Shown here: piece by piece, positions 34,921 through 42,070 of the stretch
Layout of the letters: every line of letters starts with the position of its first letter
Numbering within the stretch: position 1 is the first letter of the stretch
The notes under the pieces: generated by a model
The model's input: only the letters and a program-made list of their open reading frames with translations
The model's database searches: none
Told to the model about the DNA's origin: nothing
Position numbers and translations under genes: made by a program
From: an uncultured Oscillibacter sp.
GTDB lineage: Bacteria > Bacillota > Clostridia > Oscillospirales > Oscillospiraceae
Length of the DNA stretch: 64,000 bases
NCBI GenBank assembly: GCA_900770295.1
Contig: CAAGJQ010000152.1
Coordinates: 59,761-123,760 of the forward strand
Direction: 5' to 3'

Positions 34921-36385
34921 GTTGATCTTTCTTCCTTTCGCTGATCTTGCACTCAAAACGGTCCTTACCGCTGTCGTTGGGGACCGGCGTGGGATAGCCG
35001 CCGCCGAAACAGGCGGTGCAGAAGCCGCATTCCGTGTTGTCCGCCAGCTTCACCACATCCTCCAGGCTCAGGTAGCCCAGGGAGTCCACGCCGATGATCT
35101 CGGCAATCTCCTCAACGGAGTGGCTGTTGGCAATGAGCTTGCTGGGGTCGTCGATGTCGGTACCGTAGTAACAGGCCGCCACAAAGGGAGGCGCGCTGAC
35201 CCGCATGTGGATCTCCTTGGCGCCGGCTTTGCGCAGCAGGTCGATGGTGCGGCGGCAGGTGGTGCCGCGGACGATGGAGTCGTCGATCAGGACGACCCGC
35301 TTTCCCTCCACCACGGAACGGATGGGGTTCAGCTTGATGTTGACCTCGTTTTCCCGCATGGCCTGGGTGGGGGAGATGAAGGTGCGGCCGATGTACTTGT
35401 TCTTGATAAAGCCCATGCCATAGGGGATGCCGGACTGGCGGGAATAGCCCAGAGCGGCGTCCAGACCGGAGTCGGGCACACCCACCACGATATCCGCCTG
35501 AACGGGGTGCTCCAGCGCCAGGAAAGCGCCGGCCCGCTGCCGGGCAACATGGACGCTGCTGCCGTCGATGACGGAGTCGGGACGGGCGAAGTAGATGAAT
35601 TCAAAGACACACAGCTTCTTGGGGGCCTTGCCGCAGTGGCTGGTGTCGGACTTGATGCCGTTCTTGTCCACCACCACGATCTCGCCGGGGAGGATGTCCC
35701 GCTCAAATTTGGCGCCGATGGCGTCCAGGCCGCAGGACTCAGAGGCAAATACCACGCTGCCGTCACGCAGATGTCCCATGCACAGGGGACGGAAGCCGTG
35801 GGGATCCCGGACGGCGATGAGCTTGCTGGGAGAGGAGATGACCAGAGAATAGGCGCCCACGATCTTGTCCATGGCGGCGGAGACGGCAGCCTCGATGGAG
35901 GGGGCCTTCAAACGCTCCTGAACGATGATATAGGCGATGACCTCGGAGTCCGTGGTGGTGTGGAAGATGGAGCCCTTGCTCTCCAGCTCTGCCCGCAGCT
36001 CCTGGGAGTTGGTCAGGTTGCCGTTGTGGGCAAGGGCCATACGCCCCTTGTAGTGGTTGACCAGAATGGGCTGGACATTCCGCTTGTTGTCGGAGCCGGT
36101 GGTGCCGTAGCGCACATGGCCCACGGCGATGTTGCCCTTGCCGAGAGAGGCCAGACGCTCAGGAGGAAATACTTCGCTCACCAGGCCCACGTCCCGGTAA
36201 GAGGAGAACAGACCGTCATCATTGACCACGATGCCGGCGCTCTCCTGGCCACGGTGCTGCAGCGCATAGAGCGCGTAGTAAGCCAGAGAGGCGACATCGG
36301 CGGTGTTCTCGGAATAAACGCCGAAGACGCCGCATTCCTCGTGGATGTGGCGCTCGGGAACCATCACAGAATCAGTCCGCATCAT
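34913..36385 (-). CDS. purF: Amidophosphoribosyltransferase
   Basis: 490 residues from ATG 36385; alternative starts at 36382 and 36364 cannot be excluded because no strong Shine-Dalgarno is seen. The start overlaps purC by 14 bases. A short propeptide (to HIHEE) precedes the N-terminal nucleophile Cys of CGVFGVYS. The glutaminase domain has YALQHRGQESAGI and GHVRYGTTGS; the PRTase domain has VVLIDDSIVRGTTCRR. Cysteines near the C-terminus (CGFCTACFGGGYP) match the Bacillus-type enzyme with a 4Fe-4S cluster. It is the committed step of purine synthesis, making phosphoribosylamine from PRPP and glutamine. Confidence 0.96.
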   Translation of the reverse strand: MMRTDSVMVPERHIHEECGVFGVYSENTADVASLAYYALYALQHRGQESAGIVVNDDGLFSSYRDVGLVSEVFPPERLASLGKGNIAVGHVRYGTTGSDNKRNVQPILVNHYKGRMALAHNGNLTNSQELRAELESKGSIFHTTTDSEVIAYIIVQERLKAPSIEAAVSAAMDKIVGAYSLVISSPSKLIAVRDPHGFRPLCMGHLRDGSVVFASESCGLDAIGAKFERDILPGEIVVVDKNGIKSDTSHCGKAPKKLCVFEFIYFARPDSVIDGSSVHVARQRAGAFLALEHPVQADIVVGVPDSGLDAALGYSRQSGIPYGMGFIKNKYIGRTFISPTQAMRENEVNIKLNPIRSVVEGKRVVLIDDSIVRGTTCRRTIDLLRKAGAKEIHMRVSAPPFVAACYYGTDIDDPSKLIANSHSVEEIAEIIGVDSLGYLSLEDVVKLADNTECGFCTACFGGGYPTPVPNDSGKDRFECKISERKKDQHA

Positions 36386-37091
36386 GGGCAAGCAGTCTCT
36401 TCATGATCTCGGCATAGGCGTCCTCAACACCGCCCATGTCCCGGCGGAAGCGGTCCTTGTCCAGCTTTTCGTGAGTCTTGGAATCCCACAGGCGGCACGT
36501 GTCGGGGCTGATCTCGTCGGCCAGGACGATGGTGCCGTCAGCGGTCTTGCCGAACTCCAGCTTGAAGTCCACCAGAGTGACGCCGCACTCGGCCCAGAAG
36601 GCCTTCAGCACATCGTTGACGGCGAAGGAGTACTTCTTGATGAGGTCGATCTCCTCGGGGGTGGCCAGCTTCAGCGCGATGGCGTGATAGGCGTTCAGCA
36701 GAGGATCGTGCAGGTCATCGTTCTTGTAGGAGAATTCGATGGTGGGCTGGTCGAACACGATGCCCTCCTCCACGCCGTAGCGGGAGGCAAAGTGACCGGC
36801 GGAGATGTTGCGGATGATGACCTCCAGGGGTACGATGGAGACCTTCTTCACCAGAGTCTCCCGCTCACTCAGCTCCTGGACGAAGTGGGTGGGGATGCCG
36901 GCCTTCTCCATCTTGGCCATCAGGCGGTTGGTCATCTGGTTGTTGATGACGCCCTTGCCCACGATGGTGCCCTTCTTCAGACCGTCCAGCGCGGTGGCGT
37001 CATCCTTGTAGTCCACGATGACCAGATTGGGATCATCCGTCTTGAAGACCTTCTTGGCCTTGCCCTCGTAAATCTGCTCTAACTTCTGCAT
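36372..37091 (-). CDS. purC: SAICAR synthetase
   Basis: 239 residues from ATG 37091 with AGGAGGAT upstream. Motifs: LEQIYEGKAKKVF, VDYKDDATALDG, KGVINNQMTNRLM, VPLEVIIRNISAGHFASRYG, LVDFKLEFG, LADEISPDTCRLWD and RFRRDMG. It condenses CAIR with aspartate using ATP in the cytoplasm. It lies 28 bases after purE in the operon and overlaps purF by 14 bases. Confidence 0.96.
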   Translation of the reverse strand: MQKLEQIYEGKAKKVFKTDDPNLVIVDYKDDATALDGLKKGTIVGKGVINNQMTNRLMAKMEKAGIPTHFVQELSERETLVKKVSIVPLEVIIRNISAGHFASRYGVEEGIVFDQPTIEFSYKNDDLHDPLLNAYHAIALKLATPEEIDLIKKYSFAVNDVLKAFWAECGVTLVDFKLEFGKTADGTIVLADEISPDTCRLWDSKTHEKLDKDRFRRDMGGVEDAYAEIMKRLLAHDAD

Positions 37092-37119
37092 GTCTCTATA
37101 TCCTCCTGTAAAAAAATAA

Positions 37120-37617
37120 TCAGTTGTCTGCCAGCTCGGCCTGGAGCTTGGCCTCTTTTTCCGCGATCTGTTTTGCCATATCAGCCCGGGCGGCGTCCAA
37201 TTTGGCTGCCAGGGCGTCATCACTGACGGCCAGGATCTGGGCCGCCAGCACGGCGGCGTTCTTGGCACCGTTGATGGCCACTGTGGCCACGGGGATGCCG
37301 CTGGGCATCTGGACAGTGGCCAGCAGCGCGTCCAGCCCGTCCATGGCGCCGCCCTTCATGGGGATGCCGATAACGGGGAGGGTGGAGTTTCCGGCGAAGG
37401 CGCCGGCCAGGTGAGCCGCCATGCCGGCGGCGCAGATCAGCACGCCGAAGCCGTTTGCCCGGGCGCTTTTGGCGAATTCCGCCGCTTGGGCGGGAGTGCG
37501 GTGGGCGCTGAGAATATGGGCCTCATAGGGAATACCGAAGGCATCCAGCTGGGCGCAGGCACCCTTGACCACAGGCCAGTCGGAATCACTGCCCATAATG
37601 ACTGCTACTTTTTTCAT
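37120..37617 (-). CDS. purE: N5-carboxyaminoimidazole ribonucleotide mutase
   Basis: 165 residues: VAVIMGSDSDWPVVKGA, EAHILSAHRTPAQAAEFA, ICAAGMAAHLAGAFAG, LPVIGIPMKG, GLDALLATVQMPSGIPVATVAINGA. The Ser-Asp (GSDSD) and His (SAHRTP) of class I PurE are conserved. No purK was found in the window, so either N5-CAIR is made elsewhere or the protein uses CO2 directly like class II enzymes. It begins 15 bases after the GntR regulator. Confidence 0.94.
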   Translation of the reverse strand: MKKVAVIMGSDSDWPVVKGACAQLDAFGIPYEAHILSAHRTPAQAAEFAKSARANGFGVLICAAGMAAHLAGAFAGNSTLPVIGIPMKGGAMDGLDALLATVQMPSGIPVATVAINGAKNAAVLAAQILAVSDDALAAKLDAARADMAKQIAEKEAKLQAELADN

Positions 37618-37632
37618 AGATGGTCTCCTCTC

Positions 37633-38358
37633 TCACAGCTTCTTGCGCATGACAGTGTGCCGGAAGATCCCGTCCACAAAATACTCGGTGGAGCAGAAGA
37701 CCGGCTTTCCGTCAATATCGAAATCCACTTCTTCCATATTCAGCAGCGGAGATCCCATGGGGATCTGGAAGATCTCAGCCAGCGCGGCGTCCGCCACGGC
37801 GGGCCGCAGGTCCGTCAGGTCCAAATAGGGATAGATACCGCAGAACTGCTGGAGAAAGTGAAAGATCGGGAGCTTGAAGTCCTTGATGGTGTAGTTGCCT
37901 TTGGCGAGGGCCCTTTCCACCACATCCTCACAGTAGATGGCGGGCTTGCCGTCGGCGGTGCAGAGACGGGACACCCGGATAATGGGGGTTCCCTCGGGAA
38001 TCTGGAGCTGGGCGGCGATCTTTTCATCGGCGGTGCCATCGGACACATGGACGGAGGCCACCTCCGCCTTATGGCCGCTCTGGCGGATCATGTCCAGGAA
38101 CTCCACTTCAATGTCCATGCGGGTCTGGACATTCAGCACATGCCGGTTGATAATGGTGCCCACACCGTGGCGGCGGGTAATAAAGCCCTCCCGCTCCAGA
38201 GAGGCCAGAATGTCCCGCAGCTGCGTGCGGCTGATTCCCAGCTTTTCCGCCAGAACGCTCTCCCGGGGGAGCCGTTCACAGTTGGCGTATTCGCCGTCTT
38301 TCATGGCGGCCAGCAGCTGGGCGCGGATGGTTTTGGACTGAGTCGGCTGGCTGTTCAT
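37633..38358 (-). CDS. GntR/HutC-family regulator heading the purine operon
   Basis: 241 residues. The N-terminal winged HTH (~8-75: IRAQLLAAMKDGEYANCERLP, ESVLAEKLGISRTQLRDILASLEREGFI, GVGTII) is followed by a UTRA-type effector domain (~95-240: EGTPIIRVSRLCTADGKPAIYCEDVV, EIFQIPMGSPLLNMEEVDFDIDGKPVFCSTEYFVDG, cited in part as PLLNMEEVDFDIDGKPV). UTRA domains bind small molecules such as sugar phosphates or nucleotides' relatives. It is the first gene of the purE-to-purL transcript (15 bases before purE) and has an inverted repeat over its own promoter, so it probably regulates itself and the purine genes. The effector is unknown. Confidence 0.87.
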   Translation of the reverse strand: MNSQPTQSKTIRAQLLAAMKDGEYANCERLPRESVLAEKLGISRTQLRDILASLEREGFITRRHGVGTIINRHVLNVQTRMDIEVEFLDMIRQSGHKAEVASVHVSDGTADEKIAAQLQIPEGTPIIRVSRLCTADGKPAIYCEDVVERALAKGNYTIKDFKLPIFHFLQQFCGIYPYLDLTDLRPAVADAALAEIFQIPMGSPLLNMEEVDFDIDGKPVFCSTEYFVDGIFRHTVMRKKL

Positions 38359-38403
38359 TCCAATTCACCTCATAAACGAGTCGTTTTGACGGGCACTGTC
38401 TGA

Positions 38404-38465
38404 CAATAGGTAGTACCCATCCGAAAGGTCGTACCTATTGTATCGAATTCGGGCGATTCCCGCAA
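38404..38465 (-). promoter_or_regulatory. Promoter and overlapping operator of the gntR-pur operon
   Basis: On the minus strand, TTGCGG (plus 38460-38465), a 17-bp spacer and TACAAT (plus 38437-38442). The -10 box runs into an inverted repeat: CAATAGGTAGTACC (38404-38417) and GGTCGTACCTATTG (38427-38440), 12 of 14 positions complementary. The left half contains GGTAGTACC, itself palindromic. Position over the start site suits repression by the GntR protein. Confidence 0.75.
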
Positions 38466-38571
38466 TTGGCAAATCTAACAGTTTGCGACGGCCTTTTTGG
38501 TTTCGGCTTGTCTAGCCTTGCTGACGGCGGAGGAACAGCTGATTTCCGGTGCTTTTTCGTGTAATTTAACC

Positions 38572-38600
38572 GTGGACAGATGTCCACATCGTGCTATAAT
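38572..38600 (+). promoter_or_regulatory. Promoter with palindromic operator for the dehydrogenase gene
   Basis: TGGACA (38573-38578), a 16-bp spacer, TATAAT (38595-38600). The -35 box sits inside a palindrome, GTGGACA-GA-TGTCCAC (38572-38587), a plausible repressor or activator site. Confidence 0.65.
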
Positions 38601-38638
38601 AAGCCAATAGACCTTACACGGCAAAGGAGCGCAATTCT

Positions 38639-39634
38639 ATGATGAAAATTTTGATTTTGGGCGCGCAGGCCCGATACGAGAAGTACATGCCCCGGCTCCC
38701 CTTTATCCGGCAGCAGGAGCTGGTGTTTTTGGACAAAAGCGCGGACCGGCAGACGATTCTGACTGCGGCCGGCGATGCGGACATGCTGTTTGTGGACGCC
38801 ATCACGCCGGTAGAGGCGGCGCTGATCCGGGAGATGCCCAAGTTGAAGCTGATCCATTCTGAGGGGGTCGCCTATGACAAGATCGACCTGGCCGCGGCCA
38901 GGGAGCGGGGCATCTGGGTGTGCAACAACAAGGGCTGCAACGCCGGCGCCGTGGCGGAGCAGGCAATCCTGCTGATGCTGATGCTCCTGCGGTACAGCCT
39001 TACCGGGGACAGGGCAGTCCGGGAGGGCCGCCAGATGGAGATGAAGGAACGCTGCATGGTGGAGGGCATCACGGAGCTGTCTGCCTGCCGGGTGGGCCTG
39101 GTGGGCTTCGGCGATATTGCCAAAGCCACGGCGGAGCGGCTCGCGGCTTTCGGCTGTGAGGTCTACTATTATACCCTGCACCGCCGGAGCCGGGAGGAAG
39201 AGGAACAGTACGGCGTCACCTACCTGACGCTGGAGGAGCTGGCCGCCAGCTGCGATATCGTCAGTCTGCACTGCGCCGTCACGGAAACGACGCGGAACAT
39301 GGTGAATGAGGCCTTTTTGGACCGCATGAAGTCCACGGCGTATCTGGTGAACACCGCCCGGGGCGATCTGGTGGACAACCTGGCGCTGCGGCAGGCGCTG
39401 ATGGACGGGAAGATCGCCGGCGCGGGTCTGGATACCATAGCGCCGGAGCCGGTGCCTGCGGATCATCCGCTGCTGACCATGCCCGCGCCTGCCTGCGACA
39501 AACTGGTGCTGGCGCCCCATCTGGGCGGCATCACGGAGGCCTCGTTCCAGCGGGCCCATCTGCACATGTGGCGCAACGCGGAGCGGGTGGCCGATGGGCA
39601 CAAGCCCGACAATATCGTAAACGGATTGGAATGA
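38639..39634 (+). CDS. D-isomer-specific 2-hydroxyacid dehydrogenase family protein
   Basis: 331 residues (AAGGAG 9 bases before ATG 38639). The NAD-binding Rossmann motif is CRVGLVGFGDIAKATAERLAAFG (key GFGDIAKA). The family's Arg-Glu-His set is represented by NTARGDLVDNLAL (Arg), GLDTIAPEPVPADHPL (Glu) and APHLGGITEAS (His). It reduces a 2-keto acid, or oxidises the D-hydroxy acid (for example phosphoglycerate, glycerate or lactate types); the substrate is undetermined. It is followed 4 bases later by a shikimate-kinase-like gene. Confidence 0.88.
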   Translation: MMKILILGAQARYEKYMPRLPFIRQQELVFLDKSADRQTILTAAGDADMLFVDAITPVEAALIREMPKLKLIHSEGVAYDKIDLAAARERGIWVCNNKGCNAGAVAEQAILLMLMLLRYSLTGDRAVREGRQMEMKERCMVEGITELSACRVGLVGFGDIAKATAERLAAFGCEVYYYTLHRRSREEEEQYGVTYLTLEELAASCDIVSLHCAVTETTRNMVNEAFLDRMKSTAYLVNTARGDLVDNLALRQALMDGKIAGAGLDTIAPEPVPADHPLLTMPAPACDKLVLAPHLGGITEASFQRAHLHMWRNAERVADGHKPDNIVNGLE

Positions 39635-39638
39635 ACCT

Positions 39639-40151
39639 ATGAAGAATGTGATCCTGATCGGAATGCCCGGCACCGGCAAAAGCGTGGTGGGCAGAGCTCT
39701 GGCGGAGCGCCTGGGCTATACCTTTATTGACGCGGACGATGTGATCGTGAAGACAACGGGAAAGACGCTGCCCGAGATCCTTCGTACCGATGGGCTGGAC
39801 GCCTTTCTGGAAATCGAGGCCGGAGTGGGCGAGACCATGGACTATGAGGATACGGTGATCGCCACCGGAGGCAGCATGGTGCTGTCCGAGAAGGCCATGG
39901 AGCATCTGAAGGAAAACGGCGTTGTGGTCTGGCTGGAGACGCCGCTGTCCCAGATCAGCGACCGGATGCCGGATGATCTGACGGACCGGGGCATCGCGGC
40001 GCCCCAGAACATGACCATCCGGCAGATCTACGAACAGCGGGAGCCGCTGTATGCCAGGTATGCGGACCTGATCGTGGCCAGCAAGGACGGCGAGGATGAC
40101 ACAGCCCATCAGGTGGAGGCTGTCATGCGGACCGTGGGAATGAGCCTGTGA
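39639..40151 (+). CDS. Shikimate kinase-family protein
   Basis: 170 residues with a P-loop at the N-terminus (LIGMPGTGKSVVGRALAERLG), DADD in FIDADDVIV and a conserved GG in IATGGSMVL, all typical of AroK/gluconate-kinase-type small kinases. The shikimate-binding pattern is imperfect: TDGLDAFLEIEAGV stands where AroK has G-E-x-x-F-R-x-x-E, and the usual lid arginine is hard to place. It could be a shikimate kinase or a kinase for another small hydroxy compound. The neighbouring dehydrogenase, 4 bases upstream, hints at joint use of a hydroxy acid. A terminator follows. Confidence 0.8.
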   Translation: MKNVILIGMPGTGKSVVGRALAERLGYTFIDADDVIVKTTGKTLPEILRTDGLDAFLEIEAGVGETMDYEDTVIATGGSMVLSEKAMEHLKENGVVVWLETPLSQISDRMPDDLTDRGIAAPQNMTIRQIYEQREPLYARYADLIVASKDGEDDTAHQVEAVMRTVGMSL

Positions 40152-40157
40152 AAAAGA

Positions 40158-40186
40158 TTCGTCCGGAAAACCGGACGAATTTTTTT
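40158..40186 (+). terminator. Rho-independent terminator
   Basis: ATTCGTCCGG-AAAA-CCGGACGAAT followed by TTTTTTT, 7 bases after the kinase stop. Confidence 0.92.
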
Positions 40187-40195
40187 AAAATCCTC

Positions 40196-40226
40196 TTGAC
40201 TCTGACGCTGCGTCATAGCGTACACT
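40196..40226 (+). promoter_or_regulatory. MerR-type promoter with 19-bp spacer
   Basis: TTGACT (40196-40201) and TACACT (40221-40226) are separated by 19 bp, the over-long spacing typical of MerR-controlled promoters. The palindrome TGACGC-T-GCGTCA (40203-40215) lies inside the spacer. It drives the MerR gene itself, implying autoregulation. Confidence 0.85.
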
Positions 40227-40245
40227 CCGAAGTGAGGTGAGACAG

Positions 40246-40983
40246 ATGAGATTGTCCGTCAGCGAGATGGCAAAATTGACAGGGGTCAGCGTGCGCACCC
40301 TGCACTATTACGACCAGATCGGCCTGCTCTGTCCGGAAACAGCGGCGGATTCCGGCTACCGCTGGTATGGAGAGGCTGATGTGGAGCGGATGCAGCAGAT
40401 CTTGTTCTTCCGGGAGCTGGATTTTCCACTGAAGGATATCCGAACCATCCTGTCTGACCCGCACTACGACAAACGGGAGGCCCTCCTTCGGCAGAGGCAC
40501 CTGCTCCGGTTAAAGCGGGAGCGGCTGGACCGGCTGCTGGATTTGCTGGAGGCCAACCTGAAAGGAGAACAGACCATGGAATTCAAAGGATTTGACGCGG
40601 CTGAGCTGGAACAAGCCAGAAAGGAATACGCGGAGGAGGCAAAACAGCGCTGGGGCGGCACCGGCGCCTGGCGGGAGAGCGAGGCAAAAGCCGCCGGATA
40701 CGGTAACGGAGAATGGGAGGCCCAGGCAAGCGGCATGAATGAGATCTTCCGCCGGATCGCCGCTCTGCGGGCGGGGGACCCGGCTTCTCCTGAGGCTCAG
40801 GCGGCGGTGGCCGACTGGCAGGCTTTCATTACCGCCCATTACTATCACTGCACGAATGAGATCCTGGCCGGACTGGGAGAGATGTACACCGCGGATGAGC
40901 GGTTCCGGAAAAATCTGGACCGCTTCGGAGACGGTACAGCGGCATTTTTCAAAGAGGCCATCCGTGCATACTGCGCCAAATAA
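40246..40983 (+). CDS. MerR-family regulator with TipAS-like antibiotic-binding domain
   Basis: 245 residues from ATG 40246; the in-frame GTG at 40237 lies within the Shine-Dalgarno GAGGTGA. The MerR HTH (SVSEMAKLTGVSVRTLHYYDQIGLL, here shortened to TGVSVRTLHYYDQIGL) and coiled-coil linker are followed by a C-terminal TipAS domain (~125-245: QRWGGTGAWRESEAKAAGYG, ADWQAFITAHYYHCTNEILAGLGEMY, FRKNLDRFGDGTAAFFKEAIRAY). In TipAL, that domain captures thiopeptide antibiotics and switches on the promoter. It stands alone between two terminators, with no obvious target besides itself. Confidence 0.93.
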   Translation: MRLSVSEMAKLTGVSVRTLHYYDQIGLLCPETAADSGYRWYGEADVERMQQILFFRELDFPLKDIRTILSDPHYDKREALLRQRHLLRLKRERLDRLLDLLEANLKGEQTMEFKGFDAAELEQARKEYAEEAKQRWGGTGAWRESEAKAAGYGNGEWEAQASGMNEIFRRIAALRAGDPASPEAQAAVADWQAFITAHYYHCTNEILAGLGEMYTADERFRKNLDRFGDGTAAFFKEAIRAYCAK

Positions 40984-40984
40984 G

Positions 40985-41017
40985 AAAATCCCCACCTGAT
41001 TTCAGGTGGGGATTTTT
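40985..41017. terminator. Bidirectional terminator between merR and trxB
   Basis: AAAATCCCCACCTGA and its complement flank a 2-base gap, with T-runs on both strands. It serves both convergent genes. Confidence 0.9.
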
Positions 41018-41039
41018 CAAGTCCATCGCTGTTCGGATA

Positions 41040-41945
41040 TCATCCACAGTACCGGCAGGCGGCCAGAGCCGCCACGGCGCCGTCGGCGCAGGCGGTGGTG
41101 ACCTGCCGGACCTCTTTGGTCCGGCAGTCGCCGGCGGCGAAAATACCCTCGGCGGAGGTGCGGCAGGACTCTCCGGCGGAGATGAATCCGGCGCTGTCCA
41201 GCGCTACCAGACTTGCGCCCAGCGCCGTCTCCGGCAGCTGGCCCACGGCCTCAAAGAGCCCGTCAACAGCCAGCGTGCGCTCCTCGCCGGTGGCGGGATT
41301 CCGCAGGGACAGGCCGGTGAGGGTATCGCCCTCCGTGCGGAGGCCCGTTATCACGGTGTCCAGCAAGACGGACACGTTTTCTTTCTGCTTCAGGCGCTCC
41401 ACCAGGATGGGATCGCCCCGGAACTGGTTCCGGCGGTGGATGAGCGTCACATGGCGGCACAGCTCCGCAAGAAACAGCGCGTCCTGCAGGGCGGTGTTTC
41501 CGCCGCCGCAGACGGCCACATCCTTTCCCTGGTAGAAGGAGCCGTCGCAGACGGCGCAGTAGGAGACGCCGGGGATGCGCTCCTCACCGGGAAGGCCCAG
41601 GGTCCGGTGCTTCATGCCCATGGCCAGGATCACCGCCGTACAGGTGTAGGCGCCGTAGTCCGTCACCACGGTCTTGGGCGTGCCGTCCCGGAGCTCCAGG
41701 ACTTCCTCCAGCTCGATCCGGGCGCCCAGATCACAGGCCTGGTCGTAGAGCCGCTCCGCCAGCTCCGCACCGGAGATCACGGAAAAGCCGGGGTAGTTCT
41801 CCACCTTGGGGGAGGTGGCGATCTGTCCGCCGAAGCCCGCTTTTTCCAGCAGCAGGACGGACTTGCCCGCCCGGCGGGCATAGACGGCGGCGGTGAGCCC
41901 GGCGGGGCCGCCGCCCACGATGATGATGTCAAAATGCTCGCTCAT
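41040..41945 (-). CDS. trxB: Thioredoxin reductase
   Basis: 301 residues: FAD-binding IVGGGPAGLTAAVYARRAGKSVLLLEK, redox-active pair in YCAVCDGSFYQG (CAVC), NADPH-binding VAVCGGGNTALQDALFLAELC, and C-terminal GIFAAGDCRTKEVRQVTTACADGAVAA. It transfers electrons from NADPH to thioredoxin- or glutaredoxin-like proteins. It lies downstream of nrdD, which carries a C-terminal glutaredoxin-like domain, on the same strand, so a redox partnership is plausible. A 50-bp structured repeat lies between the two genes. Confidence 0.95.
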   Translation of the reverse strand: MSEHFDIIIVGGGPAGLTAAVYARRAGKSVLLLEKAGFGGQIATSPKVENYPGFSVISGAELAERLYDQACDLGARIELEEVLELRDGTPKTVVTDYGAYTCTAVILAMGMKHRTLGLPGEERIPGVSYCAVCDGSFYQGKDVAVCGGGNTALQDALFLAELCRHVTLIHRRNQFRGDPILVERLKQKENVSVLLDTVITGLRTEGDTLTGLSLRNPATGEERTLAVDGLFEAVGQLPETALGASLVALDSAGFISAGESCRTSAEGIFAAGDCRTKEVRQVTTACADGAVAALAACRYCG

Positions 41946-42020
41946 GTGTGGTACTCCTTATGGAAGAGTTCGGCGGCCCTGAACTGTCCGAAAGGGCAGC
42001 TCAAGGCCGCGGGGAGTTTT

Positions 42021-42070
42021 TGGGCTCCGCCCAAACCCGCCACCTTTGAAAAGGTGGACGAAACTTTTAT
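42021..42070 (-). repeat. Stop-codon-containing hairpin repeat, copy A
   Basis: A 50-bp element 46/50 identical to 47166-47215. On the minus strand it begins at the nrdD stop codon (TAAAAGTTTCGTCC) and continues with a hairpin (CCACC-TTTTCAAA-GGTGG) and GGGCGGAGCCC. Two of the four differences from copy B fall on paired positions of the hairpin and preserve pairing. Confidence 0.85.

Noticed and set aside
36364..36391. Earlier TTG start (36391) for purF
   Set aside because: ATG 36385 is in the same frame and more usual; no ribosome binding site favours the TTG.
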